Shown piece by piece: positions 1-11,656 of a stretch of DNA of 64,000 nt. Each line of letters starts with the position of its first letter. Within the stretch, counting starts at the first letter, position 1. The position numbers and the translations under genes are program-made. Under the pieces are notes generated by a model, which worked only from the letters and a program-made list of their open reading frames with translations, was not told the origin of the DNA and ran no database searches. Source of the stretch: Cordilura impudica (taxonomy: Eukaryota; Arthropoda; Insecta; Diptera; Scathophagidae); assembly GCA_963682025.1 (NCBI GenBank), contig OY821519.1:3070501-3134500 (forward strand), in the 5' to 3' direction.

Positions 1-56
1 CTGTTGTTTGGGATTACGAGCACATAGAAACTCTTGTAATGCATGATTTCCCTCAT
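1..56 (-). CDS. sif: sif exon, truncated by the window edge: DH domain
   Basis: The minus strand reads acceptor CAG (57-59) then AT GAG GGA..., giving (N)EGNHALQEFLCARNPKQQ up to base 1. This continues the DH domain in phase with the exon at 758-866. The rest of the exon, with the CR3 helix and PH domain, lies outside the window. Confidence 0.92.
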   Translation of the reverse strand, partial: MREIMHYKSFYVLVIPNN

Positions 57-757
57 CTGTTTGTTGAAAAAAAAATAATAAAAAAAAATAGAATTGCATA
101 AATTCAGCAAATTCATTCCATCTGAGGCTAAAGATAGAAAGATAGAAAGTTTGGAATTTTATAAACAACAAAACAAATACGATATCTTTATTTATTGGGA
201 TTCTATTCAGGGATGTTACACATTTTGTTTATTTCTGCGTTGATACATTTTGTTAGTGGCCGATACCGAATATTTCTTCGGTCGTGCGAGTTTACCCTTG
301 TTTTATCAATTTTCAATACAAAATCCATACAACAATAAGATTGTAAATGCTACTACTGCTACTTACGTTCAAATTCTCGTATAAATGTACGAGTATAGAT
401 GTACATACATAAATGTTTGTCTATACAAACCTAACGCATGGTGTGTTAAAGAAGAAAAGTTTTATAAATTTTTGAATTTTTGGTTAAAATATTCTGTGTT
501 GTTGTTTTCCTAATCCACTTATATTGTTTGTGTGTTATAACGAACCATATATAACATGTACGTTTACTAGTTTGGTTTTTTAAATTTATTGGATGGAGAA
601 TTTTAGGAGAAAACTGTATGATATTGTATCGGAATCCTAATGTACTTATTTGTAAGGCATACATTACTTCTATTTATTCGAGTACCATACACACTCAACT
701 CAACCCCTCCTCCTCCTTAAAACACAAAAGTTTAAGGCATTTTAAAAATATACTTAC
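57..757 (-). other. sif intron, no repeat recognised
   Basis: 701-bp intron between DH exons, GT/AG bounded. It contains A-runs and AT-rich DNA with no repeat family seen elsewhere in the window. Confidence 0.6.
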
Positions 758-866
758 TTGGATGCAAAACCTTTTGCGCTTTACTGTGGCTGGCACAGAA
801 CGATGAATATAATTTGAAGTGATTGACATAGTAGAGAAATGCGGAACCGATTGCAAATAAAACATT
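758..866 (-). CDS. sif: sif exon: DH domain, helices after CR2
   Basis: 109 bp: [20 protein letters not shown] then [16 protein letters not shown] plus one base. Acceptor AG at 867-868, donor GTAAGTA from 757. [18 protein letters not shown] is a strongly conserved DH stretch. The last base (A) completes Asn with AT of the exon at 1-56. Confidence 0.94.
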
Positions 867-1106
867 CTATTTCAAATAAGTAGAAAGAAAATGAGAGATA
901 TTATTACTTTGTTGTAACTTGCATACACATGCAATGTTTCCAGATTGCAGATTGAATGCAGTTCATTTGTACAATTTTTGTTTAAATTCTTATTCGATCA
1001 TTTTTAAATCCTTTGCATTCTATGCAGGAACATTGTATATTACACATACTTACAAACATATATTGTACATGTGTATGTGTGTGTTGGTGAATGTTGTTAT
1101 ACTCAC

Positions 1107-1301
1107 GCGATACTGGCTGGGATGGTCCAACTTATGGAATTCGGGTTCAAGTTCTAGGGCTTCTACTAGATTTTGTAGGAATTGTCTTTGGAATGTTACA
1201 ATTTCGTGTATATTACCGAAGAGAGCATTTATTTCGGCATTCGATAAGAAAGTTTCACGTTTCATTGGTTCCAAATAGTTTTCAAGTAGATTATTCAAAT
1301 G
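1107..1301 (-). CDS. sif: sif exon: DH domain, central helices
   Basis: 65 codons, [20 protein letters not shown] to DHPSQYR, phase 0 both ends. Acceptor AG at 1302-1303, donor GTGAGT from 1106. [20 protein letters not shown] is the second conserved DH segment and is essentially identical to the fly and vertebrate TIAM-family motif as I know it. Confidence 0.96.
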
Positions 1302-1379
1302 CTGTAAATGAGAAGTGAGCGATTAGTGATTGAAGTTTTGAATAGAAAATAAAGCTAAAAAAAAAAACGACAGTAATAC

Positions 1380-1550
1380 CTTAACATAAGTTTTCTCTGT
1401 GTCCACCAATTCCAAAATGACTTTGCGTAGTTTTTCGGCATCCGTCAATTGTCGTGACGGCGTCAGAGCAGTATTCGAGACCGAGGATGTAACTGATCCA
1501 GTTGGACTGGCTTTCCGGGTTTCCTGAGGTGAACGACAAAATCCGGTAAC
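1380..1550 (-). CDS. sif: sif exon: start of the DH (RhoGEF) domain
   Basis: 57 codons, phase 0 to phase 0: [19 protein letters not shown] through [20 protein letters not shown] to KTYVK. Acceptor AG at 1551-1552, donor GTATTA from 1379. [18 protein letters not shown] is the first conserved helix (CR1) of Dbl-homology domains, which contacts Rac switch I. A second AG 27 bp inside the exon (before ETRKAS) could act as an alternative acceptor, but the upstream one keeps the family's [10 protein letters not shown] 78-bp intron follows. Confidence 0.95.
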
Positions 1551-1569
1551 CTTGTGAAAGGTATTCAAC

Positions 1570-1668
1570 GGTGGTGGTAGTTGTTGGTAGTAGTGGTGGT
1601 GGTGATTTTAGTAGTAGTAGTAGTAGTAGTTGTAGTAGTAGTAATGGTGGTAGTAGTGTTGGTGTTGT
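1570..1668. repeat. GTA/GTG trinucleotide microsatellite
   Basis: Imperfect (GGT)n/(GTA)n tract just upstream of the DH exon in the intron. Longest pure part is the TAG/TAG run around 1610-1645. Confidence 0.8.
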
Positions 1669-2399
1669 TGCCGTCAAATGGCACATGCGAATTTTGAGCG
1701 CAAAAGTGATGACGTATGAATATAAAACAAAATGAATTCAAAAATGTTAGGATGTGCTTAGAATGCTAGGACTGTGCGAAGGTGTTTATGTGTTATGTGT
1801 ACGGTAGAAATCTCACTTCCTAATACAACCTCTTACAAACATAAGCAGACAAGAAACAAACCAAAACAACCAGAAAAAAAAAATAATTCCACTTTATTTC
1901 TGTAAATATTGGTACCTAACAAGACCTCTAACTGAGTTTGACACTGACAGCCATAAGATGGTGGTTGACACAATGGCAACAGAGCACCTCAAATGTACAT
2001 ATTGTATGTACATATGTAAATGTCTAAATACTACCTACTATAAAGTATATGTACGTGTGAGTGTAAAGGTACACTACTCTTACGTATGTATGCATATATT
2101 ATTTTTGAAATGTTTGTGAAGATGGCTTGTCTAATGTTTATTTTAGCATTGTATTCTGTTTTGTGGTCCTTATGCAAATGATTTCATTTTATATTATTTT
2201 CAGTAGGAGATCCTTGATTTATATAAGCTGCTATGAGATATCGTTGTTATTTTCATCATCATCATCATCATAATCATCATTAGATATTATTGTAATAGTA
2301 ATGTAGAGTTGTATGCAGATGGTGATAGTGCGGTTAGCTTGGCTTAGCTTTAAAAGCATAGTGTTCTTCTACTAAGTATGTGTGCACGTACCCACATTA

Positions 2400-2661
2400 A
2401 GGTGCTATCACACGACGTGTTTTCCTTGTGTTTTTTCTTATGTTTTAATAATAATATAAATAAATATTAAATATTAAAAGAAAAATAAATTGTTTAACAA
2501 TTAAAAAATATATAAACTATATTTTTAACAATTAATTTTGTAAATTCACAAATTAAAAAATCAGCTGTTGTTTACATTTAGAGGTTATGTCATAGAATTA
2601 CATATGAAAAAAAAGTGACATCACATATGTAAAACACACGACGCGTCGTGTGATATCACCT
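2400..2661. mobile_element. Harbinger-like MITE (family F, copy 1)
   Basis: 262-bp element with inverted ends AGGTGCTATCACACGACGTG at the left and a matching but imperfect copy at the right, flanked by the same 3 bp TTA (2397-2399, 2662-2664). A TTA duplication and this size fit PIF/Harbinger-derived MITEs. It shares its interior (GAGGTTATGTCATA) with the 492-bp copy at 62456-62947. It has no coding capacity. Confidence 0.75.
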
Positions 2662-2913
2662 TTACTACTAAATATATTTGTATATTTTCATTTTATACAA
2701 CATCAACGAACACCAACTTGAGTTAAAATTATTATTCCCTTTCACCACCGCAAAATTTGCATAGAATTTTAAAGTGAGTGATTGTGTTTGTTTGGTTCTT
2801 TGTTTGTCTGTTAGTTCAAGGTGTATTTATGTAGGGATAGCATAATTCATACATGTAAACGAAAGAGACTTTCGTATTCTGTTTGTCAGTCAATAATTTA
2901 GGCTGTCAGTTAA

Positions 2914-2914
2914 T

Positions 2915-2948
<34 letters not shown>

Positions 2949-2949
2949 G
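2914..2949. repeat. (CAGA)n microsatellite
   Basis: About nine tandem CAGA units in intron DNA. Confidence 0.9.
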
Positions 2950-3654
2950 AGTCAGTCAGCCAGTCTTTCTGCCCGTCCGACTTTGTCCCCTTGTCATATT
3001 TCTGTGGAAGTAATGGTTGGAGATGATGTGGGTAAGCTCGAGCGTGTGGCAAATTGAGTAAGTAGAAGGAGTGTTGTTGTTTTTCTATATTTTGTTTGTT
3101 TCTTCTTTTCAAAGAAGGTTTATACATTAAGTATCATTAAATGAAGTGGGTTTCTGCCTTCAGTGATAAGTGCTCTTGGCAAAAGTTCCAAACCAAAAGT
3201 GCATTTCGTGAGTTTTTATCCTTCATTACTATTATACATTTCACTTTTGTGTCTTTTGTTTAAGGAACACTACATACTCTTAAAAGGAGAATAATTCTCA
3301 TAGGTCTCACCTAGTACTCATACGTTATATTCGTATTCGTGTTCGTATTCATATGAATGTAGAGCAGTTGTATGCGAAGCACAATAAATACAATCATTCT
3401 AGGTTTTGTTGTTGTTGTTGCTATCTTATCTCTCAGTGTTCATCCGTTTAATAACGAATCAAATTTGAAACTTTTAAATTGAGTATGCATATCTGGTTTG
3501 CGTGGATACCTGACGCAAGTATAACGAGTAAAATGTGTAAATGAGACATTAATGATCCTGACGTTTGTCTGATCTTCAAATAAGTCATTAATTTAATTAT
3601 CTCAAGTATTTCAATTTAATGGAAGTATCTAAAAACATTTAACGCTGAAGACTC

Positions 3655-4386
3655 AATGTTGTATTTTGACCCATAGGGCCATGGATTCAACAATGTCATC
3701 TGTATATATGGGTGGCAAAGGTACTGAGGAATCGGATATTCTTGATGTTCTAGGCATGAGAATTCAATGTGATGTTCGTTGGAACGAGCATGTTTTTCAA
3801 GTGTCGAAAGAAGCATTCCAGTATCTTGGTTTTCTCAAACAGTGCAAACATTACTTCACTGCTTCTGATCTCCTTAAAATCTATACCACTTACATTCGAC
3901 CGAAAATGGAATACAACTCCCATATATGGGCATGAGCTTCAAAGTCTATTTTGGAGCTACTGGACCGTGTGCAAAGGAGGGCGTTGTCAACTCTATTGAC
4001 TCATTAGAACATCGTCGGAATGTGGGTTGTGTAGCACTGATGGGAAATGTTCTTCTGAGATTAGCGAACTTATTCCAAGTGCCGGAATTACGGTTCTATC
4101 TATCCGCTTGTCTAGTAGATCACATCCGTTTGTAGACAATTGTAGTTGACCGCACAACGCATTTCAGAGAAAATTCGTTTGTCACTCGAACTAGCCGTAT
4201 GTGGAATCAACTCCCCGCACAAGTCTCTCCTGACAGTTACAATCTAATAAAATTTAAGTCATATATCCACAAACACTACTCCCTTTTTTCTCTTTCCCAT
4301 AACCTATTTTCTTGAGATCAACACAATGCTTTGTATCTGTAGGAGGCATCCCCTGAGTGTTGGTTAATAAATAAAAATAAATAAAT
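3655..4386 (+). pseudogene. Jockey/CR1-like LINE: 3' end of reverse transcriptase and tail
   Basis: Broken plus-strand reading frame. A long piece contains LGMRIQCDVRWNEHV, LLKIYTTYIRPKMEYNSHIW and, in other frames, a D-R-V-Q-R-R-A block and SLEHRRNVGCVAL, which are the thumb and C-terminal segments typical of insect LINE reverse transcriptases. Several stops and frameshifts make it dead. The sequence ends in a TAAATAAAAATAAATAAAT tail (4367-4385), as expected of a LINE 3' end. Clade assignment is tentative. Confidence 0.75.
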
Positions 4387-4796
4387 CTAAGAATATCAGC
4401 ATAGAATGCCAATGGTGCTTCCAATCATATCAAGGAAATAGAAATTTTCCTTAAATCCAACTATTTAGATATTCTACAAACATAAATTATATTAATATTC
4501 AAGGTTACGATCTTATTTATGCCAATTATCCCGATGGCAAAGCCCATGCTGGCCTTAAGTTTTAAACTTTGCATCCATCGTTATATCATCAAGTCAAGCT
4601 AGTGGCATTAAAATAAAGACCAATAACAACTATGTATCAATTTATTCTGTTCATTTTTCTCCACGACATAACTTAACCCTTACAAACTATGCCTATTTTT
4701 TGTTGTTGGTATAGGCTTTAATGCTAAACATCCCTGGTGGGGATCAAGATTTGGTAATCCTAAAGGCAGATAAATTTATAATTGCATCACTAAACA

Positions 4797-5160
4797 TCTA
4801 TAATATTAATAGGCTAGGCGATATCTTGTGACCGATGTTTTGTTTTACCGTTTTATCCCGATTTTGACCAAACGTATATTATTTGAAAGGTATTTCTTTT
4901 TAACCGTTTTGCAGATTTACAGATTTTTAATTTTTTTCCTTTATTTTGAGTAAATTGCATTTAAAGTTGCTACTAATACATACATAAAATTATACAATGC
5001 TATGTGTGTGTTTATTAAATTTGTTAATGTGTTTGTTATTATAAAAATGAATTTCTTTTTTTGACAATAAAGCTTTGGCATACCTTTAGGGTTTTTATTT
5101 AATGAAAAAATAAAATTTCCTAGAACTTGCACTCGAATTTCGAGGGCTGGAATCAGCTAG
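4797..5160 (+). mobile_element. Non-autonomous Helitron, copy 1 (reference copy)
   Basis: 364 bp. It begins TCTATAATATTAATAGGCTA and ends with a GCACTCGAATTTCGAG hairpin followed by AATCAGCTAG. It lies between A and T as Helitrons do (5'-A|TC...CTAG|T-3') with no duplication. The LINE reading resumes on the other side, so the empty site is clear. It contains no Rep or helicase sequence, so it depends on an autonomous partner. Eight more copies lie in this window. Confidence 0.85.
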
Positions 5161-5867
5161 TAATTATAAAACCAGATTTACTGGAATTTTTTTGATTGTT
5201 CTGGTATACCTAACCATAATAGATTGCGATGATCATAGCTTAGATCACATGCCAATAAGTCTCAATTACAGTACAACATTACGAGCAGTATCAAAAAATT
5301 GGAAAATAATTTATAGTTAAACAGATATTAATTCCTTTCAGTACTGGATGTATAAGAATTTTGAGCTTAATATTACTTTAAAGTCAGGAAATGATGTCGT
5401 TCCACTTTTCAAACATCATCACAAAATGGCAGTAAAGTTATATTATTGGCGGAAATAAGGAATTTCATATGTTAAGAAGCATATGTCAGTCTAGCAGAAA
5501 TCCGGGGAATAAAAAAAAATAAAAAACGATAAAAAGCGATGAATTATTCAACTTTTTAAGAAATCTGGACACCACAAAAAAAAAAATAAACTAAATATTC
5601 CAATAAAATGCCAAAACCGTAATTGGAGCTGAAGTAATATGAGTCAGGCGGATCTGTTTTCTGAACACTTAGAGAAAACCTTTGAATCTTTCGAATATCA
5701 AACTCTACAGATGAATGAATATATTGAAATTTTTAGACTCAGCATGCCAAATGGATCTTCCAAAAAAGAATCGTTCTCTCCAAATGAAGTACAAAACGAA
5801 ATCTCCAAACTCAATAACACAAAGTCTCCTGGTTGTGATCCAATAGTTGCTACATCTTTATCAAAAT

Positions 5868-7056
5868 AATCTAACCCATAAAAACAATTAAAACTCTTTC
5901 TTTCTGTGACTGTGCGTGATTGTGTGTGACTATCTTAAAATTAATCTTTGGCCACAACAAGCCTATGGACAAAGTTTCAGATCCATTGGATGAGGGGAAG
6001 TGGGGTTTTAATCTCTCCGTGACTGTGCGTGACTATGTCAAAGTTTATATTTTTTCACAGCAAGTCTATCGACCAAGTTTTAGTTCCATCGGATAAGGGA
6101 AAATGGATTTTAAATCACTCTATGACTGTGCGCGACTATGCGCGACTGCGCGTGACTATGTCGAATTTGATCTTTCTTTACAGCGAGTATATCGCCAAGT
6201 TTCAGATCGGTCGGATGAGGGTAAATGACATTTTAATCTTTTTTTCACAGCAAGTACATGGACCAAGTTTCAGATCGATCGGATGAGGGGAAATGACATT
6301 TATATCACTCCGTGACTGTGCGTGACTGCGCGTGACTAAGTCAAAGTTAATCTTTTTTTACAGCAAGTGCATGGACTAAGTTTGAGATCGATCGGATAAG
6401 GGAAAATGGGTTTTAAATCACTCCGTGACTGCTGCGCGCGACTATGTCGAAGTTGGTCTTTCTTTACAGCAATTATATCGACCACGTTTCAGATCGGTCG
6501 GATGAGGGTAAATGATATTTAGATCACTCCGTGACCATGCGTGACTAAGTCAAAGTTAATCTCCTTCTCACAGAAAGTGTATGGACCAAGTTTCAGATTG
6601 ATCGGATGAGGGCAAATGACATTTAGATCACTCCGTGACTGTGCGTGACCATGCGTTTCTGCGCGTGACTAGGTCAAAGTAAATCTTTTTTTCACAGCAA
6701 GTGTATGGACCAAGTTTGAGATCGATCGGATGAGGGGAAACGACATTTAGATCACTACGTGACTGTGCGTGACCACGAGTGACTGTGCATGACTAAGTCA
6801 AAGTTAATCTTTTTTTCACAGCAAGTGTATGGACCAAGTTTGAGATCGATGGTATAGGGGAAATAACATTTAGATCACTCCGTGACTGTTCGTGATCACG
6901 CGTGACCGTGCGTGACTACCCCAAAATTAATCTGTAGTCACGACAAGACTATGGGCCAAGTTTCAAATCAATTGGATAAGGGGGAATGGGGTCCACCCAT
7001 GGCAGACAGACAGACAGACAGACAGAGAGTATGAGTTAAAAGAAAGAGTTTAAAAA
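5868..7056 (+). mobile_element. Element with tandem ~110-bp subrepeats (family A, copy 1)
   Basis: Bounded by TAATCTAACCCATAAAAACA and AGTTAAAAGAAAGAGTTTA. The interior is nine to ten degenerate units of roughly 100-125 bp, each with GTGACTGTGCGTGACTATG and GACCAAGTTTCAGATCGATC, then a (CAGA)n tract at 7002-7026. The same boundaries recur at 7221-7434, 12988-13325 and 54254-54425 with one or two units. It has no ORF; the class is not identified. The microsatellite next to one end recalls helentron-derived elements. Confidence 0.7.
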
Positions 7057-7220
7057 TGCGTTCTGTTTTTAAGCCTTACATATAACTCAAATTTGAAGAC
7101 TATCCCACTTTCCTACTCTGTGGAAAAGCGCTGAGGTAATAATGATTCCTAAGCCTAACAAGCCAGAAAACATAACTTTTTCATATTGGCCCATAAGTTT
7201 ATTACCAACATTTTCATTTA

Positions 7221-7434
7221 TAAACTCTTTCTTTTAACTCATACTCTCTGTCTGTCTGTCGTTGGTCGACCCCATTCCCCCTCATTCAATTGATCTGAAA
7301 CTTGGCCCTTGGTCTTGGTGTGACTATAGATTAATTTTGGGGTAGTCACGCACAGTCACGGAGAGATTTAACACTCATATGCATAAGGAAGGAAAGATTT
7401 TAAATAAAAACTTTGTTTTTATGGGTTAGATTAT
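7221..7434 (-). mobile_element. Family A element, copy 2 (single subrepeat)
   Basis: Inverted relative to copy 1 and 165 bp from it: AAACTCTTTCTTTTAACTC at the left, TTTTTATGGGTTAGATTA at the right, about one subrepeat between. It truncates the LINE remnant. The two inverted copies could form a large hairpin. Confidence 0.75.
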
Positions 7435-7935
7435 TTACAGATAATTTTTTCCGATGCGAAAAAGCTTAACTTGATGGCCCGCATCGACATTTTTCCAAAA
7501 GAAATTTCGCTGGTGGGTCTTCTGTGTCGGTGGTAAGCTAGAGTTGGCTTTCCCGAGTATCAAAATGAATTCGTAAGAATATAAAACTCTTCTCCAGATA
7601 AATCTTTTTTGAACAAAATCGTGAATAAAATATGATTTTCCAGCGAGATAATGCCGATGTTCACACCAGTAACCATACTGACATGCAATGACCGGCCTGT
7701 TCGGCTGATCTGAATTCAATGGAAACATCTGGGGAATCATGGTACACAAAATCCTTGGTGGCAATATGCAATACGCCGTGGTAATTGAAAATTCGAGTTC
7801 ATCTCGAACAATGTAGGTCCCACTCACTGTTAGTTTAAAAATAGTTTTTAATTTTAATTCATAATTAGTCCAATTACGAATATTCTCAAGGAATTTCTTT
7901 CTCACGGAAAACAATCCTCCAATTATAAATTCCAC
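7435..7935 (-). pseudogene. Unrecognised 166-codon open frame, possible captured or processed fragment
   Basis: An uninterrupted minus-strand frame of 166 codons, longer than expected by chance at this base composition and visibly less AT-rich than its flanks. It has a hydrophobic start (MEFIIGGLF), DELEFSITTAYCILPPRILC, QPNRPVIACQYGYWCEHRHY and a basic end. I do not recognise the family. It ends where family A copy 2 begins and starts 20 bp before a DINE, so it is likely a remnant of a longer unit cut by insertions. It may be TE-derived or a retrocopied host exon; function is unknown. Confidence 0.35.
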
Positions 7936-7952
7936 GTGAACAAAAAAAAAAA

Positions 7953-8729
7953 AACAAGTAAGAAAATTATAGTCGGTCTAGACCGACTATGCGATACCCT
8001 ATACCATGCGTTTAGAAACCCTATCTCTTAGGCCCAACTAACTGGACATAGAAAATAAGCAAAAACCAAATTTGAGTGGGATTTTTATTAATTTTTTTTG
8101 GCTGCAGATATGAAAAAGTTCATATCGGATGCTATATCTATATGGGGACTAGGTCCAAAAATGGACCAATCCTGATCATGTTTGGTAAAGTCTCTTGTAT
8201 TTTGCAAAAATATATACAAACAAAATTTGAGAAGAATCAGTGCATTATTTTTGTTTTTAATAGATTTAAGTGAAGATCGGGAAGCAGTCTATATGGGGCC
8301 AAAGGCATCATTTTTGGACTACTCATTAATGGATGTAATGAACGCATACAAACCTAATTTGAGTAAGATCTATATGACAATTTGGATCTTATGGCAATTT
8401 ATGTCGATTTCATAGGGGTAATTTGTATGGGGGCTAGGTCTAAACATGGACCGATTCTCACCAATTTCAATACCGTTCATCCCATGGCCGATAAAAGCTT
8501 ATATACCAAATTTCATCAAAATATATTCATATTTGCGACCTCCAGTTTGATTACAAGGTTTACATGGACACACAGACGGACGGACGGACGGACATTGTTA
8601 AATCAACTCAAAAAGTGATTCTGATTCGATCGGTATAATTAAAGATGGGTCTAGGTCAAATATTTTTGGTTGTTACAAACAGCAGCACAAAGTCATTATA
8701 CCCAAACCACATAGTGGTATAGGGTATAA
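7953..8729 (-). mobile_element. DINE-1/INE-1-like element, copy 1 (reference description)
   Basis: Read on its own strand the family starts TTATACCCTATACCACTATG, has a (GTCC)n(GTCT) microsatellite, and ends with a perfect 24-bp palindrome (TATAGTCGGTCT plus its complement) and then ATTTTCTTACTTGTT. This matches the design of Drosophila DINE-1/INE-1, non-autonomous relatives of Helentrons. This copy is about 777 bp, has an intact palindrome (7970-7993) and is joined head-to-tail to copy 2. Confidence 0.85.
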
Positions 8730-9521
8730 CAAGTAAGAAAATTATAGTCGGTCTAGCCCGACTATACGATACCCTATACCATGGTTAAGAGACCCTATCT
8801 CTTCAGTCCAACTAAGTGGATATAGCAAATATGAATAAAGCAAATTTGAGTGGCATTTTTATTAATTTTTTTCGCTGCAGATATAAAATGTTCATATCGG
8901 ACACTATATTTAAATGGGGACTAGGTCGAAAAATGGACCGATCCTGACCATATTTGATAAAGTCACTTATACTTTGAAAAAATATATACAAACCAAATTT
9001 GAGAAAAATCTGTGCAATATTTTTGTTTTTTGATAGATTTAAGTGAAGATCGGGAAGCAGCTCTATATGGGGCCTATGACTAAGAATTTTCCTGTAGGGA
9101 GTATTTTTGAACTACTGATTAATGTATGTAATAAACACATACAAACCCAATTTAACTGAGATCTATATGATAATTTGGAACTTATGGCAATTTATGTCGA
9201 TTTCATAGAGGTCATTTGTATGGGGGCTAGGTCTGAACATGGACCGATTCTCACCAGTTTCAATAGCGTTCATCCCATGGCGGATAGAAAATCAAATACC
9301 AAATTTCATCAAAATATATTCATATTTGCGACCTGCAGTTTGATTACAAGCTTTACATGGACACACAGACGGACGGACGGACGGACATCGTTAAATCGAA
9401 TCAGATAGTGATTCTGATTCGATCGGTATAATTGAAGATGGGTGTTGGTCAAATATTTTTGGTTGTTACAAACAGCAGCACAAAGTCATTATACCCAAAC
9501 CACATAGTGGTATAGGGTATA
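8730..9521 (-). mobile_element. DINE-1-like element, copy 2 (tandem with copy 1)
   Basis: Starts directly at the end of copy 1 with CAAGTAAGAAAATTATAGTC; the palindrome has one mismatch (TCTAGCCCGAC). Same microsatellite (9368-9386) and same ATAGTGGTATAGGGTATAA end. Nothing lies between the two copies. Confidence 0.85.
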
Positions 9522-9583
9522 AAAATGAATAAGTGGCATCATAGAATTTCGAAGCCAGTTGTTTTGCTTATTGACAACTAATT

Positions 9584-10348
9584 TTTATACCGTATACCAC
9601 TATGTGGTTTGGGTATAATGACTTTGTGCTGCTGTTTGTAACGACCAATAATATTTGAACTAGATCCATCTTTTATTATACCGATCTACTCAGAATCACT
9701 TTCTGAATCGATTTAGCGATGTCCGTCCGTCCGTCTGTGTGTCCATGTAAACCTTGTAATCAAACTACAGGTCGCAAATATGAATATATTTTGACGAAAT
9801 TTGGTATATAAGCTTCTATCGGCCATAAAATGAACGCTATTGAAATTGGTGAAATTCGGTCCATGTTCAGACCTAGTCCCCATACAAATAACCCGTATGA
9901 AATCGACAAGGTCCAAATTATCATATAGATCTCAGTCAACTTGGGTTTGTATGTGCTTATTATATTCATTAATCAGTAGTCCAAAAATAATACCTATAAG
10001 AAAATTCTTAGTCATAGGTCCATATAGAGCTGCTTCCCGATCTTCACTAAAAACTATCAAAAAACAAAAATATTGCACAAATTTTTCTCAAATTTGGTTT
10101 GTATATATTTTTTTAAAATATAAGTGGTCAGGATCGGTCCATTTTTCGACCTAGTCCCCATTTAAATATAGCACCCGATATGAACTTTTTCATATCTGCA
10201 GCCAAAAAAATTAATTAATAGCAATGCCACTCAAATTTGGTTTATGCTTATTTTCTATATTCAGTTGGACCGAAGAGATAGTGTCTCTAAACCATGGTAT
10301 AGGGTATCATATAGTCGGTCTAGACCGACTATAGTTTTTTTACTTGTC
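9584..10348 (+). mobile_element. DINE-1-like element, copy 3
   Basis: Opposite orientation to copies 1 and 2, only 62 bp away, so the three form an inverted cluster. 5' end TTATACCGTATACCACTATG, microsatellite near 9721, intact hairpin at 10311-10332, 3' end TTTTTTTACTTGT. Confidence 0.85.
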
Positions 10349-10827
10349 TATTTTTTTTGTGTGTGCAAACCAAAATAAATTTATTTTTTTATTTTAAAGA
10401 AAAATTAAATAAACCAATGAATTGTGCATTGAGAATAACTACTTTTTTCCCATCGAATTCATGTGCATTGAGAATAACTACTTTTTTCCCATCGAATTTT
10501 TTTCCGAAGGAATTTTTATTCATAAGAGGAGAAAAGGGAGAAGTGAGAAATTTTATGCAGAATTTTTGTGCAGAATTGGGCTGAATGTTTTTTTATTTTA
10601 ATATTAATGTTAATTTTAAAATTGCGTCTTAATCTTTGCACCATGAAAAAAACTAACTATTAGTTTGTTAGTGTTGACAGCCTTTATCAGGATTTTAGTC
10701 ATGCAACTCATGATTGAAAAGTTAGAACATTTTCATGTATTTCTCGTATGTGTAAAAGTTCTAAGGCGCTACTGAAAACATCTTCGAGATCGTTTTCAAT
10801 ATTTTTCGCATCCATTTTGAAATACAA

Positions 10828-11204
10828 TCTATAATATTAATAGGCTAGGCGATATCTTGTGACCGATGTTTTGTTCTACCGTTTCATCCCGATTTTGACC
10901 AAACGTATATTATTTGAAAGGAATTTCTTTTTAGCCGTTTTGCAGATTTACAGATTTTTAAATTTTTTCCTTTATTTTGAGTAAATTTCATTTAAAGTTG
11001 CTACTAACACATACATAAAATTATACAATGCTATGTATGTGTTTATTAAATTTGTTAATGTGTTTGTAATAAAAATGAGTTTGTTTTTTGTGTTGATTTG
11101 TGAATTGGGTATAATTGATCAGCATACTTTTATGGTCTTTATTTAATGAAAAAATAAAATTTCCTAGAATTTACGCTCGAATTTCGAGGGCTGGAATCTG
11201 CTAG
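10828..11204 (+). mobile_element. Non-autonomous Helitron, copy 2
   Basis: 377 bp, A|TCTATAATATTAATAGG to GGCTGGAATCTGCTAG|T, with hairpin GCTCGAATTTCGAGG near the end. Lies 450 bp downstream of the linker exon of sif. Confidence 0.85.
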
Positions 11205-11656
11205 TATGTTTAAATAGTTTCGATTTATGTAATGAAATGCTAATTCTTTTAGAGTGTCTTCTCTTTACGTTTGCTGAGATGTACTGAACAATGGCCTTAG
11301 TCTTATCGTATTTTAAGATATCTGTGCTGTTTTTTCGTTTCGGCATGCAAGTGAATATTTTGCGAGGTTAGGCAGTTGCGTGAGTGTGTGTGTGTGTATT
11401 TATGAAGGATGGTAGTGAGGTCATGTGATAGTGGCTTAGTAAGATAGAGTGGATGTTTAACGGTAATGAGATGTAAAACATAAGAAAGATGTAATACCAA
11501 ATAACTCATATGCATATGCTGCAATGTTACATTGTTGCAGATGCAGCTGGTGATTATGAATATGTTGTGGTTACAGAGATTGTATTTGTTGTTCTTCTTA
11601 TTCCCTTGTCCCGCTGGACATTGGCCTAGTGTAATGGTCATGTCGGTTTAACTTAC

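Larger units (their letters stand above)
4392..7220 (+). pseudogene. Jockey-type LINE remnant: endonuclease and start of RT, cut by two insertions
   Basis: Three pieces of one decayed element. 4392-4796 holds endonuclease motifs (GYDLIYANYPDGKAHAG; GFNAKHPWWGSRFGNPKG across frameshifts). 5161-5867 has the endonuclease C-terminus (DHSLDHMPISL) and the pre-RT region including ISKLNNTKSPGCDPIVATSL. 7086-7220 continues into RT (AEVIMIPKPNKPEN, WPISLLPT). A Helitron (4797-5160) and a tandem-subrepeat element (5868-7056) split it, and another inverted subrepeat element truncates it at 7221. Motifs match jockey-clade LINEs (family knowledge). Confidence 0.78.

Noticed and set aside
919..1318. Plus-strand frames across 919-1318
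   Set aside because: Antisense to the conserved DH exon at 1107-1301.
1381..1686. Minus frame with poly-Leu (MCHLTATTPTLLPP...)
   Set aside because: Overlaps the DH exon in another frame and runs through the GTA microsatellite; the spliced exon in the other frame matches sif.
7970..7993. The 24-bp palindrome as a transcription terminator or operator
   Set aside because: It recurs at the same place in every DINE copy and is the element's 3' hairpin.
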